Source: Thalassiosira profunda (taxonomy: Eukaryota; Bacillariophyta; Thalassiosirophyceae; Thalassiosirales; Thalassiosiraceae). Taken from it: 21,682 bases of DNA. The notes beneath the pieces were generated by a model that was not told where the DNA came from, ran no database searches, and saw nothing but the letters and a program-made list of their open reading frames with translations. A program made the translations under genes and the position numbers. Positions 1 through 8,247 of this stretch are shown here, piece by piece (the stretch's first letter is position 1; every line of letters begins with the position of its first letter). The stretch lies in assembly GCA_036939355.1 (NCBI GenBank), contig JALLAP010000256.1, positions 1 through 21,682 on the forward strand, written 5' to 3'.

Positions 1-35
1 TATGCCTTTCGTCGCACGCCGACAGAGAGTTGAAT

Positions 36-1200
36 ATGCGTCTCTTCGCGGACTCGGCGGCCGAGTTGTGCCTCGACGCAATGGGAGCCGCGGATCCTTC
101 CAGTGTACAGACTACTCAACAACGAGCGCACACTGACTTTGGTGCCGGCACGGAAGAGGGCCTTTTCCTTGATCGTTCGTCTCACATCCGCGACACTCCC
201 GAAATGGAGGAGATGTATCACCGCCCAGATGCCCTGCATGTCATTCTCAGAGGAACGGGAGAAGTCTTGTTCGCCACGCCAAACGAGCTTGCACTGCCGA
301 CACTGAAAGATTTGACAGACCAGGGCGACATCAACGCAGAGGAGGCACTGAAACGACGGACCTTCCTTGGTCGGCTGGGAGCATCTAAAACGCCAGTATT
401 TGCCGTATTTCTACCGAAAGATGCAAACTGCGATGGCAATGGAGGGTACTACTTTGCCTACACTCGGCCGCATGCGCCAAAGCTCGTGCCTGTTCACAAC
501 GAACTGGCTCTGACAGCCACTGCCTATGCAAATTGGCAGAAGACACATCAATTTTGCTGTGTCTGCGGGTCTCCACTCGAATTTATCCACGGAGGAACGG
601 TAAGCACGGACAGTGGCCAGCTTTTATTTGACTCAACATCGTTCCTTTGCCCTAACGTATCTGTCATCAAAGTGTGCAAGATGCTCGAACGGAAAACATA
701 TGCATTGGCCCAGACAAGACCCCTCGATAATTGTGTTGGTTGCTTCTCCAACACACGCCCTCCTGGCGAGGTCTCCTCGACACCCTCCGTACCTCTACAC
801 GGCTCTGGCAGGTTTTATTGAAGCTGGAGAAACAATTGAATCAGCAACTGCTCGTGAAGTGCACGAGGAAGTTGGCGTCGATATTGATAGAAACTCAATT
901 CAATACGTCTCATCGCAGCCCTGGCCCTTCCCGAGAAGCTTCATGATCGGCATGTCGGCATCGCCATCATTGGAGTTGGCTCCCTTCAATATCGATACCA
1001 ACGAGATTGTGGATGCGAAATGGTACGAGAAGGAAGTTGTGTACCAAGCGGCCAGGGATACCGACCAAATGGGAGCGGTGTTGGAAAGGCAAGTGGTGGA
1101 GAAGAAGCAAGCCAGTGGAGAATGGAGCGGAATCCTGCTCGTACCGTCGAAGGGCATTTTGGCCAGGACACTCATTGACAATTGGCTCGAGAGCCCTTGA
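36..1200 (+). CDS. NADH pyrophosphatase / NAD-cap hydrolase (NUDT12/NPY1-like Nudix protein)
   Basis: This enzyme hydrolyses NADH or NAD to NMN(H) and AMP; family members also remove NAD caps from RNA. Two exons fit, 36-599 and 673-1200, with a 73-nt phase-0 intron (GTAAGC...AAG) that splits the zinc ribbon. CxxC pairs lie just before the intron (CCVCG) and just after it (CARC). Numbered from ATG 36 (363 aa), the Nudix box is at about 235-257 (G-x5-E-x7-REVHEEVGV), followed by SQPWPFP at 269-275, the signature of the NADH pyrophosphatase branch. The order N-domain, zinc ribbon, Nudix matches NudC/NUDT12. No PTS1 is seen; the protein ends in ESP. The frame is open to the left edge, so an upstream start is possible. 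The stop lies 32 bp from the stop of the convergent neighbour. Confidence 0.9.
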
Positions 1201-1232
1201 GCGTTAGCATTGTACGAAACACAGGATCCATT

Positions 1233-2273
1233 TCAGTGACGCCAGCGATTTTCGTGACCATCCGCCACATTAGGTTCCAGAAAGCCTCTGAATTGAATGT
1301 CCCTTGGAGTGAATGCATCCGTTGTCCAAACAGCCGACCACCGTGCTCCGTATCCCTCCTCAACCCGGACCTCGACCACCGGTCGTTCGTCATCGACGCC
1401 GCCAAAAGCGTGTATGTTGATCCAGGCAGCTTCTTTTATCAGCTTGGAGACGACTTGTTCTGCGTGCTTGTTTTTCAGTGCATCGCCACCGCTGATTGAG
1501 CCAAAGAATCCCTCAGCGCCTCGGTGAGCGTGCTTTGTCAATGCCCTAGCAGCGACCGTAAGGCTAGCTTTTGTCCCTGGCTTATTCACAAGGCGGGATG
1601 CTTCAAGCAATTGCGGCGGCGTCGGCGGAAAAAGATACCGCTCATCGGCATCATCTTCTAAAGGGTGGTCGGAAGCGGTAGGAAAGCATTTGGATACCGT
1701 GCCAACAGTTCGCCGCAATCCCAAAATCGCCATGATGTTACCCTCCTTTGCATTTCGCAGCCATTTCACGCAATCCTCCACTGATGTTATATCCAGAGGC
1801 GGATCTGGCACGAGTGAGCTCATGCTTTGCAGCTCTGTCACCCCAAAGTGAGACGCGGGAATGAAAGGATCTGTGGTCGCATCACACCTTCTGTTGCTGC
1901 ATTCCTGTATTGCGGATAGTCTCTGATAGATCTCGTGATAGAATGGTTTCGGGGGCAATCCTTGCATCCGCCTGTGCAATGGTGCATCGTTGACATCTTT
2001 GCCATTTCCGTCGCCACCAGTTTCTTCTACAGGCAGATTGAGTAGGCCGTCGTCTGGAGAATCAGCAAGCAGCCCCTCGAGGAAGGATGACGATAAGCTG
2101 GATCTGTTATGCCCATCTTCTCGCTTCGCATCACGCAGAATGATGCGCATAGCCTCTCGCAGGGCCGTCGCATCGGCGTGCGTTTGCGTCGCAGCCATCA
2201 TCGTGATCTTTGATGTGCGAAACGGTGGTGCCGAGAGGAATGACGCTACGAGAATCAGTGGAGCATTGCCCAT
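1233..2273 (-). CDS. Conserved protein of unknown function with C-terminal YGARW/FRGFLEP motif
   Basis: This is a single-exon frame of about 346 aa from ATG 2273. The frame runs open further upstream to 2456, but without another ATG, so 2273 is preferred. I cannot name a function. The last ~50 residues contain EGYGARWS, FRGFLEP and DGHENRWRH. I recall a similar ending (GYGARWS ... GFLEP ... DGH ... W-K/R-H) in unnamed plant and algal proteins, which suggests an old conserved domain. The N-terminus (MGNAPLILVASFLSAPPF) is weakly hydrophobic and could be a targeting peptide. A central region of about 100 residues is Asp/Ser/Gly-rich and probably disordered. The gene converges on the Nudix gene and diverges from the acyltransferase gene. 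Confidence 0.7.
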   Translation of the reverse strand: MGNAPLILVASFLSAPPFRTSKITMMAATQTHADATALREAMRIILRDAKREDGHNRSSLSSSFLEGLLADSPDDGLLNLPVEETGGDGNGKDVNDAPLHRRMQGLPPKPFYHEIYQRLSAIQECSNRRCDATTDPFIPASHFGVTELQSMSSLVPDPPLDITSVEDCVKWLRNAKEGNIMAILGLRRTVGTVSKCFPTASDHPLEDDADERYLFPPTPPQLLEASRLVNKPGTKASLTVAARALTKHAHRGAEGFFGSISGGDALKNKHAEQVVSKLIKEAAWINIHAFGGVDDERPVVEVRVEEGYGARWSAVWTTDAFTPRDIQFRGFLEPNVADGHENRWRH

Positions 2274-2572
2274 TGCCCAAGCGCGCAGATTCACAACATC
2301 AAAGGCACATGCGGCCGGCGCCCTGCCACCGCCGCCAACGAGCGCCCTAGTTAATGCAACGAACACCGCCCTCCTACGAAACCACACGTGCTGTCCAGCC
2401 TGCCTCCTCCGGCCGGGCTGGCGCTCTGGCTGAGCTTCCACCTTTCTTTGTGTCACCCGCCTTTTTGCCTCTCCCCCAGCGCCGCCAGAGCCCAGAGCTC
2501 GCAGCTCGCTCGCCCACCACCCACCACTTTTTCAACCCGGCTGACGCTGAAGGTGCACCCCTCCCCACCCCC
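2274..2572. promoter_or_regulatory. Divergent promoter spacer (unknown gene / DHHC gene)
   Basis: This 299-bp spacer lies between the ATGs at 2273 (-) and 2573 (+). An ATG at 2354 is in frame with the acyltransferase, but it lies in low-complexity Pro/Ala/Ser-coding sequence and is a less likely start. Positions 2443-2461 read TTTCTTTGTGTCACCCGCC. The exact reverse complement recurs at 5267-5285 in the next divergent spacer. Pyrimidine-rich tracts precede the + start. No clear TATA box was seen. Confidence 0.45.
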
Positions 2573-3661
2573 ATGGCAACGCGCCGGGCCGGCAAAGCCA
2601 CCACCATGAGCGCCCACAACAACGGGGGTCGATATGCGGGCAACGCCGCCACCGAAAAGGAGGCGTCGCCCCTCGAAATCGACGCCGAGCCCACCACAAT
2701 CGACGAGCAGTACCAGTGCGAGCGGGAGCAGGCCAAGCTCCGCCACTGGAAGGAGTCCGAGCACGCCGCGGGGCTGGTCGAGCCGACGTGGGCGGACGAG
2801 CTCGAATCCTACCGGAGGCGGGGGTGCTGCTGCTGTCCCAGCCGGGAGGAGATGGGGCAGCTTTTTAGGGAGGAGATCGATCCCGGCTGCGGCTGCGTGT
2901 ACCTGAGCGCGTTGGTGTGTTCCAAGTTGGGGGCGGGGAGGATAGGCAATATGGCCGTGTTGAAGGAGAGATATGTCATGGTGGAGGTGGACGATGAGGA
3001 TGAGGAGGGGCAGGAACGGGCGGATGGATTTGTGGACGAGGAGGAGGGAGGATCGTTGCATCAGCGCACCAAGGCGAGCGAGGGGAAGAATGGGGCTGCG
3101 GCAAAGAAGGCCACAAAGAGGCTCGTGCGGAAGCGACAAATCCAATTCGTCGTGGGACCTTTCTGGCCGATGCTTCTGTTCATCACCTATCCTCTCATCT
3201 TCGGGGTGTCGGCCTTGACGTTATACGCCAGCATTCCCGGCAAGCCAATTTACGTGCAACTCGGCTGGGCGGTTCTGACGTTGCAGCTGATTCGATCGCT
3301 CTTCAACACGGGATTTCGGGACCCGGGGATATTGAAGCGGCACAAGGATCCACCCCCGGTGAACGATTTGGAGGACGAGGAAGCCCCGCGGCGACGGATG
3401 GGATTTCGCTGGGGGAACGAGGCAGGTTCGTGGCGGTGGAGCGACCAGGCACAGTCCTATCGACCCAAGAATTCCATGTACTGCCCGGATTGCAAGGTGA
3501 TTGTGGAGGAGTTTGATCACACCTGTCCGTGGACGGGGACCGCCATTGGGAAAAAGAATATGGGCGCGTTCCAATGTTTCGTCGGCCTGGTGTTTGTTTG
3601 TCTCATCATGGACATATTCTTATTGACGGCGGGCGCGGTGGGAGCGCCCTCGAAGCATTGA
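2573..3661 (+). CDS. DHHC-family palmitoyltransferase-like protein with degenerate DHTC motif
   Basis: A membrane protein of about 362 aa from the well-placed ATG 2573 (CCCCATGGC context). An acidic Glu/Asp-rich cytosolic N-terminus is followed by two hydrophobic segments, starting at FVVGPFWPMLLFITYPLI and at VQLGWAVLTLQLIRSL. Next comes a cysteine-rich region of protein S-acyltransferase type (RPKNSMYC-PDC ... FDHTCPWTG-TAIGKKN), then a third hydrophobic segment (FVGLVFVCLIMDIFLLTA). The catalytic Cys is kept but DHHC reads DHTC. The usual HC, the third CxxC cysteine and the GNC cysteine are replaced (YC, I, GTA), so zinc binding is probably impaired. The family normally has at least four TM helices; this frame ends just after the third. 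It may be truncated, have a missed 3' exon, or be a divergent or inactive member. Confidence 0.75.
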   Translation: MATRRAGKATTMSAHNNGGRYAGNAATEKEASPLEIDAEPTTIDEQYQCEREQAKLRHWKESEHAAGLVEPTWADELESYRRRGCCCCPSREEMGQLFREEIDPGCGCVYLSALVCSKLGAGRIGNMAVLKERYVMVEVDDEDEEGQERADGFVDEEEGGSLHQRTKASEGKNGAAAKKATKRLVRKRQIQFVVGPFWPMLLFITYPLIFGVSALTLYASIPGKPIYVQLGWAVLTLQLIRSLFNTGFRDPGILKRHKDPPPVNDLEDEEAPRRRMGFRWGNEAGSWRWSDQAQSYRPKNSMYCPDCKVIVEEFDHTCPWTGTAIGKKNMGAFQCFVGLVFVCLIMDIFLLTAGAVGAPSKH

Positions 3662-3761
3662 ACTAGGTTCCTGCGTCTTCCTGCGTCTACGTCTACAAGT
3701 ACACAAGAAGCAGACGTGGCTTTAATACATGCATCTGCAGTGACCAAAACAGGCCAATATC

Positions 3762-5117
3762 TTAGCATATTTTCGTGCAGTGAAGGGCAATGTGACCCTT
3801 CTCTCCGCACCAATGGCAATGGTCATGATCGAATTCACATTGGCCATCTCTGTGCCTTTTGCATCCATCGATTGCATCGTAGTTGTGAAATCTGCAAATG
3901 GGCGTGGCACCGTCTTGGGGCGAGAGAACGCGCGGCGCTTGTAACGGATGGGAATATTTTTGCACTGCCGCTCCGATCGATTTGCTTTGCGCAGTTTTGC
4001 CTTCAGCAGACACCAAACGCCGCAGAGATGAGAACCACTCCTGTCCTCGACAGATTATTCCATCCTCTGACACGTGAGGATGCACTGCATTTGAGCCAGT
4101 ACGTTCTTGCTCGCCCGCTTGAACTTCTTCTGGTACTAGTGCTCCAGAAAGCTCGGCTGCCAACGCTTCGCTCTTGACAATTATCAACCTCGATCCCTGA
4201 AATGACATTTGCACCCAATCAATCATACGCACGACACCCTCAAGCTCTCTGTTGCCTCCAATGTCGATGAGAATAATGTCCGGTGTTCTATTGCTGTCGC
4301 GCATTGCCTTTGAATGTGCACCCTTTGGATCGGCGAGGGCATCGACCTTGTGGTATTGTATCATTTGCGATTGGAGTTGCTCACTGGATTTGCCACCGAC
4401 CATATCTTTGGCATCGGGCAGGAATCGGTCAAACTCGGAACGCACGGATTGTTTTGCTTGCTCTAAAACCTCCGACCCTGTATCAAATGCAACGACATTT
4501 CCCTGTATCCTGTTATTGTCGGAATCTCTTTGTTGTTGTGCGTTGAGCAACAGCAGCCGTCGTATCAGCAAAGCGGTGCATTCTCCGGTGGAGCAACCTA
4601 TTTCCAGCACCTTTTCAGCAGGCCGGATGTGAGATGTGGCGAGGAGCCGATAGTTTGTCGTATCCGGCGTCAGAATTATCAAAGTTTCCCCGCTACTGCC
4701 AGCGTCTTCATTGATATCGTAAACTGGAAACAATCGGGACGGGCGCACGCCTTCTTTGATTGTATTGGGACGTCCCTCGCCGAAGCAATGCATTTGCAGT
4801 GACACGCGGATATCCTCTCCCGCATTCATCGTTTTGCATCGCTTTGCGGATGCGTCGGAGGAGGTGCGTGCACTTGATGTGTCGACGATGTCCACTATTC
4901 GACCGACGCCGCTCCTCTCTTTGGCGGACTTGGGACGAATGTAAACATCACTCCCAAGCCCAAAGGTGAACTTTGAGCTCGACACGTTCTGAATCAATTT
5001 TGCACCGCTGTCGCAGAGGCGTGTGGCCCCGGCAGCCGCGGCTCTCGCAGATGGATGCAGACGCCAACAATACAGGCCCGTCATCTTGCTCTGCACAACG
5101 CCAGGCGCGCAGTGCAT
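3762..5117 (-). CDS. SAM-dependent methyltransferase fused to C-terminal CCCH-like and CCHC zinc fingers
   Basis: A 451-aa single-exon gene. The N-terminus (from M1 or M12) is Arg/Ala/Ser-rich and could be an organellar presequence. A class I Rossmann methyltransferase core follows: motif I VLEIGCSTGEC at about 169-180, an acidic residue in VVAFDTGSEVLEQAK, and motif-IV-like PDIILIDIGGNRELEG. The last ~44 residues are Cys/His-rich. They hold a C-x10-C-x7-C-x3-H array starting at ICRFHNYD, then CHWCGEKGHIALHC, a perfect CCHC zinc knuckle (C-x2-C-x4-H-x4-C). CCHC knuckles usually bind single-stranded nucleic acid, so an RNA substrate is plausible but inferred. I recall very similar Cys/His tails on several diatom proteins. 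Substrate unknown. It diverges from the five-TM gene at 5390. Confidence 0.8.
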   Translation of the reverse strand: MHCAPGVVQSKMTGLYCWRLHPSARAAAAGATRLCDSGAKLIQNVSSSKFTFGLGSDVYIRPKSAKERSGVGRIVDIVDTSSARTSSDASAKRCKTMNAGEDIRVSLQMHCFGEGRPNTIKEGVRPSRLFPVYDINEDAGSSGETLIILTPDTTNYRLLATSHIRPAEKVLEIGCSTGECTALLIRRLLLLNAQQQRDSDNNRIQGNVVAFDTGSEVLEQAKQSVRSEFDRFLPDAKDMVGGKSSEQLQSQMIQYHKVDALADPKGAHSKAMRDSNRTPDIILIDIGGNRELEGVVRMIDWVQMSFQGSRLIIVKSEALAAELSGALVPEEVQAGEQERTGSNAVHPHVSEDGIICRGQEWFSSLRRLVSAEGKTAQSKSIGAAVQKYSHPLQAPRVLSPQDGATPICRFHNYDAIDGCKRHRDGQCEFDHDHCHWCGEKGHIALHCTKIC

Positions 5118-5389
5118 CGGTTAAGATCGGTTAGCGGTGGTACCGATGCCACGAGCGGCTCTCGGGCTCCTCGCCCCCGCCCCGCCGAAGGTGAGTGAGG
5201 GTTGGATAGATGGTTGGAGCAGGTTGGAGGAGGTTTGAGGTGGAGGTCGCTCGTGGAGGCGGATTTGGCGGGTGACACAAAGAAAAAGATTGAAGGATGG
5301 AAGCAAGATGGAAGAGCAGAGAAAGAGCAGCTCGGCACCACAGGCCGAACACTCCCTGTCCGACGTCGGCGGAGTGCATCGCGTTCGTT
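5118..5389. promoter_or_regulatory. Divergent promoter spacer (methyltransferase / five-TM protein)
   Basis: This 272-bp spacer carries GGCGGGTGACACAAAGAAA at 5267-5285, the exact reverse complement of 2443-2461. A purine-rich tract on the + strand (5187-5257, repeated GGTTGGA/GGTTTGAGG) lies between the motif and the methyltransferase start. An in-frame ATG at 5297 could extend the + gene by 31 residues, but the extension looks non-native (Arg/Pro/Cys-rich). Confidence 0.45.
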
Positions 5390-6724
5390 ATGGAGAGCGA
5401 CGCAGTCGGGCAGTCCGACGGACACTCGCCAATTCTCACGCCACGCGAGACGCGGCTGCTGCAATATGACGAGGGAAATGAGTATCAGAGGTGGGACATA
5501 AGGGCAAATTTTCTCGGGGTCGTCGTCATGTGCGTCGGGCTCCCGGTAGCAACGAGCATCTTTCTTTGGTGGCTTTCGAAGATTCTCTCGGAGCGGATCA
5601 ATCTCTTCAAAGAGCAGGCGGGAGGGCGACTCCGACCACCGAGACGAGGGCTGAAGAGCGAGCTCCTCCTGCTTTCTTCTACGTTTAGCCTTTGGTATGC
5701 CATAACACTCTCGGGCGCTATTATGTTCGCTGTCAGTTACTCTGACATCTTCGAGCTGCTCAGTCGGTGAGTCATTCTGCAAGAAGAGGGACAAATGTTA
5801 TTGCACAACTCGCTCAACCTCTTTTCTCGGTAAGGTACCTCCCTCTGTTCAACTGGGAACTCGTCACGCGGTTCCTGGAGGTATTGTGCATCATAATAGT
5901 TGTGCTCGACACCGTCTTCACCGTTCTGATTTGGATGCCTTCAATCATGTTGCAAAAGAGGATGTGGAACGTCTACTACCGCCTTGCCGGGGACACCGAA
6001 ACTTCCAAGCGTTACAAAGTTCTGCACCCGATCCCGTTTAAGTGCCTTCAAGCGGGCTATATTGTTTGCTTTGGGTTTCTTCTCCTCTCGATGATGCTGG
6101 CAGTGCTCTTTGTGGTGGTGTCGGTGGCAGTGGTGGGATTCTCGTATGGATTTTCAGAGGCTTGCTACACGGCTTCAGACCCGTTGGACGGTGAGTTATG
6201 CTTCTGGTATGCCGCTCAATTACCGGTCTATTCTAATTGTTGATACTGGACTCTCTGCAGGAGTTTGCATTGACTTGACCGCTCTTGGTGGAGACGAGAT
6301 ACAGTGCGGATACGAATTTGAGCAGTTCTGCAGTCAGTGGATGTCAATTGAGTCTTCTCTCATCCTTTGGGGAAGCTGCGTGCTCGCTGTAGGGCATTAT
6401 TTTCTCATCGGAGTCGGGGGGATGAGTTTCTATCAACATGTGACGATCAATCACTTGTTGTCCTCCTTGCATCAAAGTATCGAGTGCAGAGAAGACGGGC
6501 GCAACTCTGATCAAAGCAGTGACTGTCCCCAGGATGGCGAACGAGTATCATCTGCAGTGCTCAATGTTACGCCGTTGTATATTGGGACGATGGGCAGAAG
6601 CAGCGGCGCATCTTCAATGAATGAAGCATCATCATCAGCTGGACCTAGTGCGGATATTGCAGTTGGCGTTGAAGCTGCTGACGAGTTGGGCGCCAACGAA
6701 ATACTCGACAACACTTCCAAATAG
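5390..6724 (+). CDS. Five-transmembrane protein of unknown function
   Basis: Three exons join in frame: 5390-5766, 5835-6190 and 6261-6724. The introns are 68 and 70 nt, each GTGAGT...AG. The product is about 398 aa. I do not recognise a family. Visible hydrophobic helices begin at NFLGVVVMCVGLPVATSIFL, LLLSSTFSLWYAITLSGAIM, FLEVLCIIIVVLDTVFTVLI, GYIVCFGFLLLSMMLAVLFV (long) and SLILWGSCVLAVGHYFLIGV. The loop before the last helix carries four cysteines (EACYTAS, GVCID, IQCGYEF, QFCSQW), as expected of a disulfide-bonded extracellular or lumenal loop. The C-terminal ~120 residues are hydrophilic, Ser/Glu/Asp-rich and probably cytosolic. It is not a tetraspanin: there is no CCG motif and the helix count is wrong. 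Its stop lies 25 bp from that of the convergent gene. Confidence 0.75.
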
Positions 6725-6749
6725 AGACGAAGCCGAGAATGGTTTCATT

Positions 6750-7824
6750 TTATACAGTGATGCCAGCCTTCTTCTTCCACAGCAATTGCGCGCCCAACTT
6801 TCTCGGGCTCTCGCCATCCACCAATATCTTTGTTGCGTGTTGCACCCTCCGCTTCTCGATGTACATGAGTGTACACAGATCCGCCAGATTATCCAGTGTC
6901 TGTTCCTCCTCCTGCCTGAACCTCTGACACACCTCCCCAGTGCGAAACGGCACGCCCTCAATCGATTCGATTCGTTGTGCCAACAAACTCAATTCAGCCT
7001 CGCCGACGAAATGGTCACGTTGATCCGTGCTGAGGATACTTTTCGTGAGCTCTTGCAACCCAATCGCCTCCGCTAGTTGCTTCTTTTGGAAGAGGATGCT
7101 CTCGCTCTCGTGATAGAGATTCGTAATGTCAGGTAGATCGTATCCTTCCACCAACAACTTATACCTGTTTATCTTTGCTTTCAGCCTGTTTCATCACGAG
7201 AGGTACGGCCAGAGTGTTCACCACAGAGGGATGTTAGAGTGAATGCATTCGTCACACTTCAGTGTTTGCGACCCAACAGCATTCATTTACCTCTTCAAGT
7301 CTTTCTGCATTGCAGCGATTTCATCCTCGATACGAGAATTCTCATTCTGCAGCGATACCGTCTCGTGCCACAGTTCTGCAATCGCCTCTCTCGATGCTGA
7401 GTAGTTGCAACGTTTGGCGAGACTTTGAGTATCGTTACACTGAAAGGACAGAGCTGCAACTATTGAAATAACCACACTTACAGTTGGACTTCATGATCTG
7501 AAGTCGCTGGTACAACACAAGCGGTCCTTGAAGGAAGGATATCGTGAAGAGCACCGTCAGCACCTCCGAAGCGGAGAACCACATCGCAATGGCACAGCTT
7601 AGGACAGAGAATGCCACCACAATTCCGTACGCGACGATGACCACTCTATCTATTGAATCTTTGTGCTTTAGCCGTACTGCCCTGACCTCTGGAGATTCGG
7701 CCGGGTAGTCCAGCTTTAGCCGCTCGACTTCTTTCTGCAGATCCGGTTCGTCGCGCTCCACCTCCTTCAGCTCCTCGCCCCGTTCCGGGTCGTCGCAAAT
7801 ATCGAGCAGTTGTTCTTTCAGCAT
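6750..7824 (-). CDS. Membrane-anchored coiled-coil protein with degenerate EF-hand-like segment
   Basis: Reconstructed exons are 7824-7482, 7459-7291 (or from 7453) and 7185-6750, about 316 aa. The N-terminus is acidic and charged. Two close hydrophobic helices follow (VVIVAYGIVVAFSVLSCAIA and EVLTVLFTISFLQGPLVLY), then QRLQIMKSN and a long heptad-rich coiled coil (AELWHETVSLQNENSRIEDE ... AAMQKDLKRLKAKINRYK). After this, ELTKSILSTDQRDHFVGEAE resembles an EF-hand loop in which several ligands are lost. I recall diatom membrane proteins with this order, but no assigned function. The second intron (7186-7290, 105 nt) is ordinary. The first fits the frame only if it is 22 or 28 nt long (GTAAGTGTGG...), which is abnormally short. 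The N-terminal exon and C-terminal exon are secure; the junction is not. Confidence 0.65.
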
Positions 7825-8247
7825 ATTGTTGCGGCCAATATCGACGAGGCGGAGACCCCGCGGTCGCTAAGCCAATAAGTGAGCGGCTGGCTACCTAGGC
7901 GGCGAGGGGGCGGGGCACCGATGAAGCATTTTGCAGTCGAACTTTTCGAGCCAACGGACAAATAAAATACCTCATTTTCTTTTTATCATTTGCAACACCC
8001 TAACTCAACGAAAGCACGCCACCTTCCTTGGTTTAGCGAACAAACGCGCCATTTTGAGCAGGCATTGTATTGTACTAACATAGTTAATGACGATGATCGG
8101 AAGACTAATTAATTTCCAGCAGCGCTATTGGTGCACCGCCGCCAAATGAAACACAACAACAACCAAGACACGCACAATCCCCTCTCGCTCCGCTGAACCA
8201 TTCCTCTATCCTCGCTGTATCCACCCTCCCACCAGCCAATAAGCACC
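7825..8247. promoter_or_regulatory. Divergent promoter of coiled-coil gene and ribonucleotide reductase R2
   Basis: A 423-bp spacer without a gene. CCAAT boxes lie at 7872-7876 (+), 8127-8131 (ATTGG, - strand) and 8236-8240 (+). The first and last share the 10-mer AGCCAATAAG (7870-7879 and 8234-8243). AAACGCGCC at 8042-8050 followed by ATTTT resembles an E2F/DP or MCB-type cell-cycle site, the class of element that drives S-phase RNR expression in plants, animals and fungi. An A/T-rich stretch (about 7958-8000) lies in the middle. The last CCAAT copy is only 7 bp from the R2 ATG, so it may not act as a promoter element. All assignments are motif matches only. Confidence 0.5.

Noticed and set aside
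2274..2456. N-terminal extension of the unknown - strand gene
   Set aside because: The frame is open but begins with GTG, has no ATG in this stretch, and overlaps the promoter region of the DHHC gene.
2354..2572. 73-residue N-terminal extension of the DHHC protein
   Set aside because: An ATG exists at 2354, but the sequence is low-complexity, overlaps the shared 19-bp motif, and a better start context is at 2573.
5081..5794. Long - strand frame over the methyltransferase / five-TM spacer
   Set aside because: It runs antisense to exon 1 of the five-TM gene and through the promoter, with low-complexity Pro/Ser/Arg composition.
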